Positions 1 to 8,342 of a stretch of DNA of 64,000 nucleotides are shown here, in pieces (within the stretch, counting starts at the first letter, position 1; each line of letters begins with the position of its first letter). A program made the position numbers and the translations under genes. The stretch spans positions 1-64,000 of the forward strand of contig JAEEZS010000040.1 in assembly GCA_016291905.1 (NCBI GenBank), in the 5' to 3' direction. The stretch comes from Bacteroidaceae bacterium (lineage in GTDB: Bacteria; Bacteroidota; Bacteroidia; Bacteroidales; Bacteroidaceae). The notes beneath the pieces are model-generated. The model saw only the letters and a list, made by a program, of their open reading frames with translations, did not search any database and had not been told where the DNA came from.

Positions 1-432
1 AAGACAAAGCCTAAATCGCCCATGAAGAGGGAGGCCGAACGGTCGCTTTATGGCGAATACAACCAACTGCAGTTGGGAATCAATCTCGACCTGCTTGCTG
101 ATGCCTATCTGGTATGCATTACCGACGAAAAGGACAACGTCGTCTATGAAAAAACCATCGACGCAGCGGGCATCGTAGGCCTCAACATCGACATCTCCGC
201 CTACGTAAACGGCCTTTACACCGTAACGGTGGAGAACGACCAGGAGTCCTTCACGGGCGTATTCGAGGTACAAGCGACAGGAATAGCCTCTCCTGAATCT
301 TCCCCTGAAGGGAAGGACTTTTCATCTCTTCTTCAGGAGGGGACGGCTATCTACAACCTACAGGGTCAGCGAATGAGTTCCTTACGGAAAGGATTGAACA
401 TCGTAAACGGACGAAAGGTGTATGTAAAGTGA
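1..432 (+). CDS. DUF3244-like small secreted protein, 5' truncated by window edge
   Basis: The frame is open from base 1, so the ATG at 22 is probably internal and the true start lies to the left. The visible ~143 residues resemble the beta-sandwich DUF3244 proteins of Bacteroidales, with a strand pattern around DVVYEKT and GLYTVTVEN. The end, LNIVNGRKVYVK, is the glycine-turn tail commonly seen at the C-terminus of exported Prevotella proteins. Residues about 95-115 (SPESSPEGKDFSSLLQEG) are encoded by a CCCCTGAAGGGG-type short repeat, so that linker looks like repeat insertion rather than conserved domain. The function is unknown and export is inferred. Confidence 0.6.
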   Translation, partial: KTKPKSPMKREAERSLYGEYNQLQLGINLDLLADAYLVCITDEKDNVVYEKTIDAAGIVGLNIDISAYVNGLYTVTVENDQESFTGVFEVQATGIASPESSPEGKDFSSLLQEGTAIYNLQGQRMSSLRKGLNIVNGRKVYVK

Positions 433-453
433 CTTGGCTTTTAGTGGGTCCGG

Positions 454-1665
454 CTATTCCCTCTTTCCTGCCAGACGCATACGGACGGCGGCAGGGGTCG
501 TCGGAGCAGTGATGTCGGCAATGTTCACCTGCTGTTGGTTGCCTTCGATGTTGAATTGCAGGGTGGCGCCATCGTTGCGAACGTCGATAGTGACTGGAGC
601 GCCCATCACAAGAGGCAGGTTCACGTCGCCATGACCAGCAGGGAATCCGCAGAGTACGGGGATGTCATAGTCTTTCAGCATGTCGTGCAACATAGCCTCC
701 ACACTCTCGTAGGTAAACTCGGTGCCGCAGTCGGTGAACTCACCCAAGATGATGCCCTTGCAGCGGTCAAGTACACCATTCATCTGAAGAATACGCATCT
801 GGCGGTCGATGTTATGCATAGATTCTCCAACCTCCTCTATGAGGAGAATCAGGTTGTTGCCCTTGGTGGCATCGGCCTGTGAGCCGAGGTTCGGCGTAAA
901 CGTACAGAGGTTGCCGCCTACCAGTACGCCACTAGCTGTGCCAACGATATTCTGCTTATGTGCCAGCAGCTCGTAGCGGGGCACATTACCTAAAAGCAGG
1001 TCACGCATCAGCGTGCTGGTTATGTCGGTACCGCCTTTGGCCAGAAACGAACTCATCGTACCGTGTATGCTCATGACTCCCGCACGGCTCAGCAACCCGT
1101 GCAGCGTAGAGATGTCGCTGAATCCCACCAGCCATTTCGGCGATTCTTTCAGCTCTGCCAACGTAAGTTGGTCAATAAGTTGTATTGTACCATATCCGCC
1201 GCGATTGCAGATGATGGCCTTAATGGACGGATCGTTGAGTGCCCAACGGATGTCACTCACTCGTTCGGCCACGGTGCCGGCATATTTTCCTTCCGTCACC
1301 TTGCCGACATTCGGACCGACAACAGGCTCTAGTCCCCATCCACGCAGTACGGCGGCAGTCTTCTCCACATTCTCCATTGACGTGAAATACGATGGCGAGA
1401 TCAAGGCCACCTTGTCACCAGCCTTCAGATAGTCGGGCTTCACGCAGTCGATGACCACCGGCTTCTCAGAATCTGGTGTAGTGTCATTATCGTCATTTTC
1501 CTTGCTACATGAAGTCAGTGTTATCATTCCATAGAATGTAAAGACGAAGCACACGACAGTGGCCATATTAAAGAATCGAAAAGCAGGCTTCTTTGCTGAG
1601 CCAGCCTCACGATAAAAGACATTGCGGTCTTCTACTTGGATTTTGTTGTAGGAAATCTTTGTCAT
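454..1665 (-). CDS. Peptidase S66 family LD-carboxypeptidase (MccF/LdcA-like), probable lipoprotein
   Basis: S66 enzymes cut the L,D bond of murein tetrapeptides (LdcA) or detoxify peptide-nucleotides (MccF). The protein shows the family signatures in order: GDKVALISPS near the domain start, the nucleophile serine in WLVGFSDIS, the glutamate in LLIEEVGES and the histidine in PAGHGDVNLP. The start at 1665 was chosen because a -7 box (1685-1693) lies about 20 bases upstream; longer in-frame starts lie above that box. A hydrophobic stretch ending in LTSC then forms a lipobox after an unusually long (~33 residue) basic N-region. A start at 1566 would give a normal-length lipoprotein signal and remains possible. 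Its partner cannot be read from its neighbours. Confidence 0.85.
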   Translation of the reverse strand: MTKISYNKIQVEDRNVFYREAGSAKKPAFRFFNMATVVCFVFTFYGMITLTSCSKENDDNDTTPDSEKPVVIDCVKPDYLKAGDKVALISPSYFTSMENVEKTAAVLRGWGLEPVVGPNVGKVTEGKYAGTVAERVSDIRWALNDPSIKAIICNRGGYGTIQLIDQLTLAELKESPKWLVGFSDISTLHGLLSRAGVMSIHGTMSSFLAKGGTDITSTLMRDLLLGNVPRYELLAHKQNIVGTASGVLVGGNLCTFTPNLGSQADATKGNNLILLIEEVGESMHNIDRQMRILQMNGVLDRCKGIILGEFTDCGTEFTYESVEAMLHDMLKDYDIPVLCGFPAGHGDVNLPLVMGAPVTIDVRNDGATLQFNIEGNQQQVNIADITAPTTPAAVRMRLAGKRE

Positions 1666-1684
1666 AGTTTCGTAGTAATTCGGT

Positions 1685-1693
1685 GCAAATATA
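1685..1693 (-). promoter_or_regulatory. -7 promoter box of the S66 peptidase gene
   Basis: Read leftward it is TATATTTGC, matching the Bacteroidetes sigma-ABfr -7 element TAnnTTTG. It lies about 20 bases before the ATG at 1665 and is used to choose that start. Confidence 0.6.
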
Positions 1694-1792
1694 CGAAAAA
1701 TCCTCCATACCACCAGCGATATGGAATTATTTGCTACGAGCCTCACAAAATAGTGTGCTTTTTTTTGGAACATTTAAAGCCTCGGCATTTGG

Positions 1793-1895
1793 TTTTTCGC
1801 TGATTTTGCCCTATCTTTAACTTCGTTGAAAATAGGCTGCGCCTCGGAAAAGCTCGAATATATTTGGTTTTTCGCTCGGCTTGCTCTATCTTTGC
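1793..1895 (+). promoter_or_regulatory. Three-motif promoter cassette, copy 1
   Basis: The cassette begins with a TTTTTCGC...CCTATCTTTAA motif. It continues with an inverted version (AATAGGCTGCGCCTCGGAAAA) and ends with a second direct copy, TTTTTCGCTCGGCTTGC followed by TATCTTTGC at 1887-1895. The last box is 24 bases before the ATG at 1919 and is the likely active -7 element. The same arrangement recurs at 9835-9945 before an unrelated gene. Confidence 0.6.
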
Positions 1896-1918
1896 ATCTG
1901 GAACAAAAAGATTTTACG

Positions 1919-3031
1919 ATGGAGAAAGAACGAATTGCCTTTGCTGACTATTTGCGGGTGACGGCCTGCTTTCTGGTGATGCTGGTGCATGCTGCTGAGA
2001 ACTTCTATGGTGCCGATACGTCGGGGTTGGCGGGGAATATGTCCCTGCTGCTGAACGAGCAGAACCGCCTGTTCGTGGCGTTGTACGACGGCTGCTCGCG
2101 CATTGCCGTACCGCTGTTCATGATGATTTCCGCTTATCTGCTTGTACCCTTGCGCGAGGGTGAGACGATGGGTAACTTCTATCGTCGCCGCTTCTTGCGC
2201 GTTGTGCCCCCGATGGTGGCGTTCATGCTCATCTACACCTTCCTGCCCCTGCTATGGGGTGGCATGACGTGGGAGCAGTCGGTGGCCGACCTGAAGCTGT
2301 TGCCGTGGAACTTCCCCTCTATGGCAGGGCATCTGTGGTTCATGTATCCCCTGCTAGGGCTCTACCTGTTCATCCCCATCATCTCCCCGTGGCTGAAGCA
2401 GGCATCGGCACGTGAAGAACGCGTGTTCCTCTGGCTGTTTGTGGTGGCATGCTTCATGCGCTATCTGCATCGCTTCGTTGCCCCTGAGTTGTGGGGCGAG
2501 TGCTTCTGGAACCAGTATCACATGCTGTGGTATTTCGCCGGCTTCCTGGGCTATCTGGTGCTGGCGCACTATATCCGCTTCCACCTGACGTGGAGCGTCG
2601 CCCGTCGGCGCACGGTGGGCATCGTCTGCCTTGTCGTCGGCTCGGCGTTTACGGCATGGTCGTTCTGGCTGAAGGGCGTTCCTGGGCAGCTGATTGTCAC
2701 TCCTGAGCTTGAATGGGGCTGGGAGTTTACGACGCCCAATGTGGTGCTGGCCACCTTTGGCGCCGTGCTGCTGTTCACCTGCATACAAAAGAAGAAAGCT
2801 CCGAAGTTCATCACGACACTCTCAAAGCTCTCTTTTGGTATGTATCTGATGCATCTGCTATGGCTGCATCTGTGGGTGGTGCTGTTCATCGGCGAGGGCG
2901 GTGCTGCGCAGCCCGCTGTGCCTGTCTATGCCGCTATCCCGCTCATAGCCATCTGCACGTTCATCAGCTGTGCCCTTACCACCAAGCTACTGACGTATCT
3001 GCCAGGCAGCAAATGGGTGGTCGGGGCGTAA
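1919..3031 (+). CDS. Acyltransferase family 3 membrane protein
   Basis: About 370 residues with roughly ten hydrophobic helices, typical of the acyltransferase-3 (OafA/NodX/Wzh) family that transfers acetyl or other acyl groups to surface glycans. The N-terminal motif DYLRVTACFLVMLVH carries the conserved histidine at the end of the first helix, and FYRRRFLRVVPPM follows helix 2, as in the family. The ATG at 1919 was chosen over an upstream ATG at 1826 because the -7 box lies between them and family members begin just before the DYLR motif. It converges with a paralogue (3035-4219) with only three bases between the stop codons. The acceptor is unknown. Confidence 0.85.
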   Translation: MEKERIAFADYLRVTACFLVMLVHAAENFYGADTSGLAGNMSLLLNEQNRLFVALYDGCSRIAVPLFMMISAYLLVPLREGETMGNFYRRRFLRVVPPMVAFMLIYTFLPLLWGGMTWEQSVADLKLLPWNFPSMAGHLWFMYPLLGLYLFIPIISPWLKQASAREERVFLWLFVVACFMRYLHRFVAPELWGECFWNQYHMLWYFAGFLGYLVLAHYIRFHLTWSVARRRTVGIVCLVVGSAFTAWSFWLKGVPGQLIVTPELEWGWEFTTPNVVLATFGAVLLFTCIQKKKAPKFITTLSKLSFGMYLMHLLWLHLWVVLFIGEGGAAQPAVPVYAAIPLIAICTFISCALTTKLLTYLPGSKWVVGA

Positions 3032-3034
3032 AGG

Positions 3035-4219
3035 CTAGCCGATAATCCACTTCCCCAGTTTGGGAATACGGCGGACAAGCACGCTGAAGAGGGCCACGCC
3101 GACAAAGGAGAGCAGGGCCGTAGTAAAAATTTGGACAGGAGTTGTCCACACGCCCAGCACACCATCGGCTCCCGTGCCTAATGCCGTGCGCAGCCACGCT
3201 GAGAGCGCACCCAGCAACAGCATGTGGCAAAGGTACATGCCATAGCTTGCCTTTGAGACGGGCAGCAGCATGTGCACGTAGAACCAGCCTCCCGACCCGA
3301 TTTTCCGGAACATCAACACCCACGCCACGGTCATCAGCGCGACGCCCAGCGTGTCGTTGAGCCAAGGGCCTTCCCATAAGGCTGCCAGTCCCACGGGGCC
3401 TTCGAAGGGGAACACGCCGTGGGTGTCGCCCCATACCCTCCAGAGGAAACCGCCACAGCAGATGGCGAGGCCACCGAGGAACGCGGGGAGGGCGATGCCC
3501 AGCGTCCGGCCCCACGAGAGCCTGCCGACGAACTTGCGGAAGTAGAGCCCCAGCAGCAGGTAGCCTACGAAGCCGCACAAGTAGTAGAACGCACCGTAAG
3601 TGTTCCAACTCGCCTCGCCCCACAGGGGGTACTTGGCGGCATTGGGGATTCCCGAAGGGCCGTAGATGACGGGCGCCGCGCCGCCCACTCCCTGCCGGAT
3701 GAGCGGGATGAGCGTGGTGAAAAGCCAGATGCCCAGAAAGAGCTGCAGCTCGCGCTTGCCCACGCGTTCGGCCCAGGGCGACAGCAGCGGCATCAGCAGG
3801 TAGAGGCCAGCAAGCATATAAACGAACCACAGATGGCCGGCAGCGTAGTTGAAGTTCAACAGCAGGTCCTTGAAGTTCTGCACCGGCTCACCCCAAACGA
3901 GAGCATAGACCACCGTCCAGAACGCAAACGGTATCAGCAGCCGCGTCGCCCGCTTAGCGAAGAACACGCGGGTGGGGTAGTGGAGCGGGAACTGCAAGTA
4001 GCTGGAGGCCACGACAAATAGCGCAACTGCCGCGCGAGGCAGCGAGTTGAGTATTGCCACCCAGATGGCATCGGATTGCGTGAGAATCAGCGACCCCTCG
4101 CCTCCTAAGTAGAAAGGCTCGCAGCTGTGTGTCATCATGACGAGGAAGCAAGCGGTCACTCGCATCCAGTCAATCCATATTTCCCGTTGGGATTCTATTG
4201 GTTGCGTTTCTCTTTTCAT
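3035..4219 (-). CDS. Acyltransferase family 3 membrane protein, paralogue of the preceding gene
   Basis: The protein has 394 residues and is multi-helix. Its N-terminal motif DWMRVTACFLVMMTH is nearly the same as in the neighbouring 1919-3031 gene, so the two probably arose by duplication and inversion. PTRVFFAKRATRLLIPF corresponds to the basic loop after helix 2. The ATG overlaps the TGA of the upstream DUF4491 gene (ATGA), indicating one transcript and translational coupling. It is probably an O-acyltransferase for a surface polysaccharide; substrate unknown. Confidence 0.85.
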   Translation of the reverse strand: MKRETQPIESQREIWIDWMRVTACFLVMMTHSCEPFYLGGEGSLILTQSDAIWVAILNSLPRAAVALFVVASSYLQFPLHYPTRVFFAKRATRLLIPFAFWTVVYALVWGEPVQNFKDLLLNFNYAAGHLWFVYMLAGLYLLMPLLSPWAERVGKRELQLFLGIWLFTTLIPLIRQGVGGAAPVIYGPSGIPNAAKYPLWGEASWNTYGAFYYLCGFVGYLLLGLYFRKFVGRLSWGRTLGIALPAFLGGLAICCGGFLWRVWGDTHGVFPFEGPVGLAALWEGPWLNDTLGVALMTVAWVLMFRKIGSGGWFYVHMLLPVSKASYGMYLCHMLLLGALSAWLRTALGTGADGVLGVWTTPVQIFTTALLSFVGVALFSVLVRRIPKLGKWIIG

Positions 4220-4500
4220 TTTCGTTTAGGATTTTTGGGAAACCACCCTTTCTCAACACGTCTCTTCTGCTTGAACAGTTCGCCGATGCCCCATAGTGCC
4301 GACGCCCCAAATACGCCTACAACGGCCGAGATCGTGGTGTTCTTGATAAACAGGGCAGCCACGATGCAGGCAATTCCTATTATCAGATACACTATCCAAG
4401 GGCGTGTACCCCAGTAATACTCGGTCTTGATGACAATAGGATGCCAGATGCCGATGGCCAGGAACGTACATGCTGCAATGATAACACCTGTGAAATACAT
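4216..4500 (-). CDS. DUF4491 family small membrane protein
   Basis: The 94 residues contain three hydrophobic helices (about residues 2-18, 34-52 and 56-74) and a basic tail ending NPKRK. The opening YFTGVIIAACTFLAIGIWHP and the following KTEYYWG match the DUF4491 family of Bacteroidetes, whose role is not known. The start at 4500 sits about 26 bases after a -7 box at 4525-4534; the longer frame to 4557 runs through that promoter. Its stop overlaps the start of the following acyltransferase, so the two are co-translated. Confidence 0.8.
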   Translation of the reverse strand: MYFTGVIIAACTFLAIGIWHPIVIKTEYYWGTRPWIVYLIIGIACIVAALFIKNTTISAVVGVFGASALWGIGELFKQKRRVEKGWFPKNPKRK

Positions 4501-4524
4501 AATTTCTTCTTTGTTGGTTTTTTC

Positions 4525-4534
4525 GGCAAAGGTA
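4525..4534 (-). promoter_or_regulatory. -7 promoter box of the DUF4491-acyltransferase operon
   Basis: Leftward reading TACCTTTGCC matches TAnnTTTG and lies 25-35 bases before the DUF4491 ATG. Confidence 0.6.
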
Positions 4535-4567
4535 CGGCGAAAAGAAGGATGGCACAATACTTATAAG

Positions 4568-7129
4568 TTAGTATTTTGGGGAGACGTTGCCCACGATGTC
4601 CTTCAGCGACGAGCCGAAGATGATGTACTGGGTGTTGCCGGCGATGGTACCCTCGTTTTGTCCCCAGAGGAAGGGCCAGTCATCGAAGTTTTCGAAATGG
4701 TCGGGCTGACGGAACAGCAGTCCGGGTGCCACGTTGCCGGGGATGAACGAGAAGTCGGCACGGTTGTTGCCGTAGAACACTTGTTTGGGACGGGCAGCTC
4801 CCACGACGGCGACAAACGAATAGTTGTGGTAGGGATGGCAGCCGTAGAGCCAGTTGGCTACGCGATAGACCTCATCCTTCCTGACAATGTCGGGGAAATA
4901 CAGATGAGCGTAGTTGACGGCGATGCCAAAGCTGAGGCAGGCGCCGATGCCCGCCCAGTTACCCCTCCCGATGGGCACACCGTAGGGGTTCTGCTTGTCG
5001 AAGTCCTTGATGTAGGCGTTGAAGTGCTCGACGTATGGGCGCAACCGCTGGCGGTAGGCGGCATCCATGTAGGGGATGGCGTCGAGGGCGGTTTGAATGC
5101 TGAACGACACATTACGGTCGAGGGCATCCCATACTTGTTTTGTAAAGTTGTCGAGGTAGTTCTTCTCGCCAGTGGCGGCATAGAGTTGCAGGTTGGTTTC
5201 CATGCTCTCGCCAGCCCTCCTTCCTCGGGAGAGGTTAGAGGAGGATCGGGACATCAGGGTAGAGGCTTCCTTCATCAATCGCTTCGACTGGGCGAGGGCA
5301 CGGGCAGCGAGGCTATCATTGTAGCCTTCGAGGGCGCGGCTGGCAGCGGCAAACATGGTGGCCGCACGAAGGTCGAGCTGCGGGCTGCGCGTGGTGAAAG
5401 CCCAGAGGTCATCGGGCGTACCGCTACGCTTGCCATCGGCAGAGACTTCGTAGGGTTTCAGCGAGGGGTCATAGTGGAGGCCGTCGGTGATGCTGGCGGC
5501 ATCGCCAAGGTGGTGGTAGTTGTCAAGGACGGAGTTGGAGAGCGTTTGCGCCATGTGTCCAATCTGCTCGGCCTGCGCCACGAGGTTCAGTACACCATGT
5601 TCGATGAACTGCAGGATGTCGGGCACGCCGTCGGGGCGGTGGAGATCGACGTAGCGTTGCTGCTGGCTGACGAATGTCTCGTCGCGCTGGGGGTGGAAGA
5701 GCTCCCACGTACGGATGAAGTTCTGCACGACGCTGATGTTCGAGCCGGTTTCAATATCGAAATCGCCGGCATCGAAGAATCCGCCGATGTTCAGGCCTGG
5801 GATGAGTTCGTAGGGCTTGTACTTGGTGTCGGTGGTAGCACCCTGGCTGTGCAAGTCGAAGTGGTCGCTGGGTGGCGCCTGTAGGTAGCCCTCCTTGAAT
5901 GGTTCGCCGTGCCAGGTGCGGTAGCCTTCGTTGACGTACATGTGGTTCATGTGGATGGGCACCCACACGTCGGTGGTGGCATCGGTAATCTTGTCATAAA
6001 CATGTTCGTCGATGAGGAAGTCGTTGGTCCTCGTCTGGCCGTAGCGGATGAAATAGACACCGGGCTCACGCACGGCTGAGAAGTCGAACTTCACGTAGTT
6101 GTACTTGAAATAAGGTCCCCAGGGCTTGATGTCGCCTTGAAAGACTGTTTCGATGGTGCCATCGGGGAGGATGTGCTCAATGGTGGCTGTGGTTTGGGGT
6201 GAGTCGTTCTTGTCAAGCTCGATGACGGCCACCTTCGGCTGCTCGGGTGTGTAGCCTATCTGCGAGAAGCCAATGTTCGGCTCTCGTATCCAGCCTGGGA
6301 TGGCGTGGGGCTCTACCGTCCACGTGACGACTTTGCCCGTGCGGCCCTTTGGCAGCACGCTACGCAGGACAAACCAGCCGTTCTGCGCCAGCATGCGACC
6401 GTCGTAGAGGCATAGCTCGGCATCGTCGCTGCTGACGGAGATCATGCGTTCAGGGTCGTCGGTAGCCAGGACGATGCGATGGCCTGTCTCGATGGGCAGT
6501 GGGTCAATGAAACGCCCCGTGCCGCGGTCGTCGTAGGTGCGGAAGCCCTTGAACTGGCGAGGTTTTTCGCTGTTGGGGCGAGTAACGGTCTGGCTGGTGG
6601 CGTAGCGGGGCAGACGGCCGTAACGCCCGTCCATCGTGTAGGTCTTCAGCCAGTATTGCGAGGGCAGGAACTCCAGGTTGAAGCCAGCCTCGCCGGGTAG
6701 CGCGTCGGGCACGGGCTTATCCAGCCAGACAGCAATCTCTATGGCCTTTCCCTTTGCCGTCACCACGGCACGGCTTTCAAAGTCATAGTCGTCGTAACGC
6801 ATGGTAACTTCGATGGTGCCCGTCTCGCGGTTCACCTTGCGGCTTGTCATCTTCGGCACGAGGTCCCACTGCTCCGGCGTGTTGTTGAGGCGGACGGCGC
6901 CGCCCTGCACAGTGCGCATGCCGTGGTGGATGATTTCGATGCCCGAGTCCTTCTCGTCGTTGAAGCCTCCGTTGAAGCTGTTGCTGAACACCAGTACGTT
7001 GACGCCTTGCCGCTCGAAATACTCGAGGTCGTTCAGCGTCAGATTCTCCCCTCCCTTCAGGGGAGAAGCCACTTGTGCCTGGCTGACGGCAGCAACCGTC
7101 AGCAGCATGAAAAAGTGTAGTCGTTTCAT
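4568..7129 (-). CDS. Glycoside hydrolase family 9 enzyme with N-terminal Ig-like domain
   Basis: This 853-residue exported enzyme starts with a signal peptide (MKRLHFFMLLTVAAVSQAQ). A poorly characterised N-terminal region of ~300 residues follows, then the cellulase Ig-like domain (around GFSQIGYTPEQPKVAVIELD) and a GH9 (alpha/alpha)6 barrel. The family's catalytic base region FFDAGDFD is present with Asp453 and Asp456, and the acid is Glu826 in GQNEGTIAGN, so the enzyme should be active on a beta-glucan-like polymer; the exact substrate is not readable. The start at 7129 gives the signal peptide; the frame extends to 7231 into the upstream gene. It follows the dehydrogenase by 11 bases. Two low-complexity segments, just after the signal peptide (SPLKGGE) and near SRSSSNLSRGRRAGES, are encoded by short genomic repeats. 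Confidence 0.88.
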   Translation of the reverse strand: MKRLHFFMLLTVAAVSQAQVASPLKGGENLTLNDLEYFERQGVNVLVFSNSFNGGFNDEKDSGIEIIHHGMRTVQGGAVRLNNTPEQWDLVPKMTSRKVNRETGTIEVTMRYDDYDFESRAVVTAKGKAIEIAVWLDKPVPDALPGEAGFNLEFLPSQYWLKTYTMDGRYGRLPRYATSQTVTRPNSEKPRQFKGFRTYDDRGTGRFIDPLPIETGHRIVLATDDPERMISVSSDDAELCLYDGRMLAQNGWFVLRSVLPKGRTGKVVTWTVEPHAIPGWIREPNIGFSQIGYTPEQPKVAVIELDKNDSPQTTATIEHILPDGTIETVFQGDIKPWGPYFKYNYVKFDFSAVREPGVYFIRYGQTRTNDFLIDEHVYDKITDATTDVWVPIHMNHMYVNEGYRTWHGEPFKEGYLQAPPSDHFDLHSQGATTDTKYKPYELIPGLNIGGFFDAGDFDIETGSNISVVQNFIRTWELFHPQRDETFVSQQQRYVDLHRPDGVPDILQFIEHGVLNLVAQAEQIGHMAQTLSNSVLDNYHHLGDAASITDGLHYDPSLKPYEVSADGKRSGTPDDLWAFTTRSPQLDLRAATMFAAASRALEGYNDSLAARALAQSKRLMKEASTLMSRSSSNLSRGRRAGESMETNLQLYAATGEKNYLDNFTKQVWDALDRNVSFSIQTALDAIPYMDAAYRQRLRPYVEHFNAYIKDFDKQNPYGVPIGRGNWAGIGACLSFGIAVNYAHLYFPDIVRKDEVYRVANWLYGCHPYHNYSFVAVVGAARPKQVFYGNNRADFSFIPGNVAPGLLFRQPDHFENFDDWPFLWGQNEGTIAGNTQYIIFGSSLKDIVGNVSPKY

Positions 7130-7140
7130 GCCTGTGAGCC

Positions 7141-8325
7141 TTATCCGCGTGCCATGCGGTAGATGGCTTCCATGTCTTCGGCGTGGAGCACTTTCAGACA
7201 ACCGCAGGTGGTGGTGTAGTCGCGGCTGCACTTGCGTGCCATCTCGCGGATTTCGTCATCGGTAATGTCGCGGCCGATGAGTTCGCGGATGTTGACGGGC
7301 ATGCCGATGTCGTGGTAGAAGCGCTCCATGGCTTCGATGCCTTTGAGGGCGACGGTCTCGGGGTCGGTGAAGTCGTTGGGGACATCCATCACGTTGACGG
7401 CAAAGCGGACAAAGCGGCTCAGGTTCTCGTGCATCACGTAGCGTGCCCAACTCGGCCAGATGGCAGCCAGACCGGCGCCGTGGGTGACGTCGAACATGCC
7501 GCTCAGCTCATGCTCCAGCTGGTGTGTTGCCCAGTCGTCGCTGATGCCACAGCCCGTCAGTCCGTTGTGGGCAAGGCTGCCTCCCCACATAATCTGGGTG
7601 CGTGCGCGGTAGTCCTCGGGATTGCGCAGCACATCGTACACGGCGGTCTTCATGCGGCGCATGATGGCTTCGGCGATGTCGGTTGTCAAGTCCATGTCGT
7701 CGTCGCGGGTGAAGTAGCGCTCCATGGTGTGCATTATCATGTCGGTAACGCCGGCTGCCGTCTGGTAGGGCGGCAGGGTAAAACTGCGGCGGGGGTTCAT
7801 GATGGCGAATTTGGGGCGCGACATGTCGTTGGAGTAGCCAAGCTTTACGTCGCCGTCTTCGTTGGTGATGACGCTGGCTTCGCTCATTTCGCTACCGGCA
7901 GCGGGGATGGTGAGCACCGTGCCCACGGGCAGCATCTGCTGAGGCTTGGCCTTGCCGAGGTAGAAGTCCCATACATCGCCGTCGTAGCAGACGCCGTAGG
8001 CGATGCACTTCGCCGAGTCGATGACGCTGCCTCCGCCGACGGCGAGGATGAAGTCCACGCTCTCCTTGCGACACAGGGCGATGCCCTCTTGTGCCAACGA
8101 GAGCCTGGGGTTGGGCACTACGCCGCCGAGTTTCACGAAGGCGACGCCGCCTTCGGTCAGCAGCTGAAAAATCTTGTCAAGCAGTCCCGAGCGGAGGGCG
8201 CTCTGGCCGCCGTAATGTACCAGCACCTTCGTGCCGCCATATTTCTTCACCAGACGAGCCACCTGCTCCTCCGACTGTTCGCCGAACACCACTTCCGTCG
8301 GCGTATGGTAGATGAAATCTCTCAT
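7141..8325 (-). CDS. Iron-containing (group III) alcohol dehydrogenase, YqhD/BdhA-like
   Basis: The 394 residues cover the whole family length. The NAD(P)-binding motif GGGSVIDSAK is present, and metal ligands are visible as Asp and His in DMIMHTMERYF and a further His in THGAGLAAIWP. Such enzymes reduce aldehydes or interconvert butanol and butyraldehyde in the cytoplasm. It lies between an exported esterase (17 bases upstream) and an exported GH9 enzyme (11 bases downstream) in one leftward operon, an unexpected position for a soluble redox enzyme. The substrate cannot be set from sequence. Confidence 0.9.
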   Translation of the reverse strand: MRDFIYHTPTEVVFGEQSEEQVARLVKKYGGTKVLVHYGGQSALRSGLLDKIFQLLTEGGVAFVKLGGVVPNPRLSLAQEGIALCRKESVDFILAVGGGSVIDSAKCIAYGVCYDGDVWDFYLGKAKPQQMLPVGTVLTIPAAGSEMSEASVITNEDGDVKLGYSNDMSRPKFAIMNPRRSFTLPPYQTAAGVTDMIMHTMERYFTRDDDMDLTTDIAEAIMRRMKTAVYDVLRNPEDYRARTQIMWGGSLAHNGLTGCGISDDWATHQLEHELSGMFDVTHGAGLAAIWPSWARYVMHENLSRFVRFAVNVMDVPNDFTDPETVALKGIEAMERFYHDIGMPVNIRELIGRDITDDEIREMARKCSRDYTTTCGCLKVLHAEDMEAIYRMARG

Positions 8326-8342
8326 AATATAATTAAGGAATG

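Noticed and set aside
4427..5884. A 485-codon open frame opposite GH9
   Set aside because: Antisense to catalytic GH9 motifs, no promoter, no domain.
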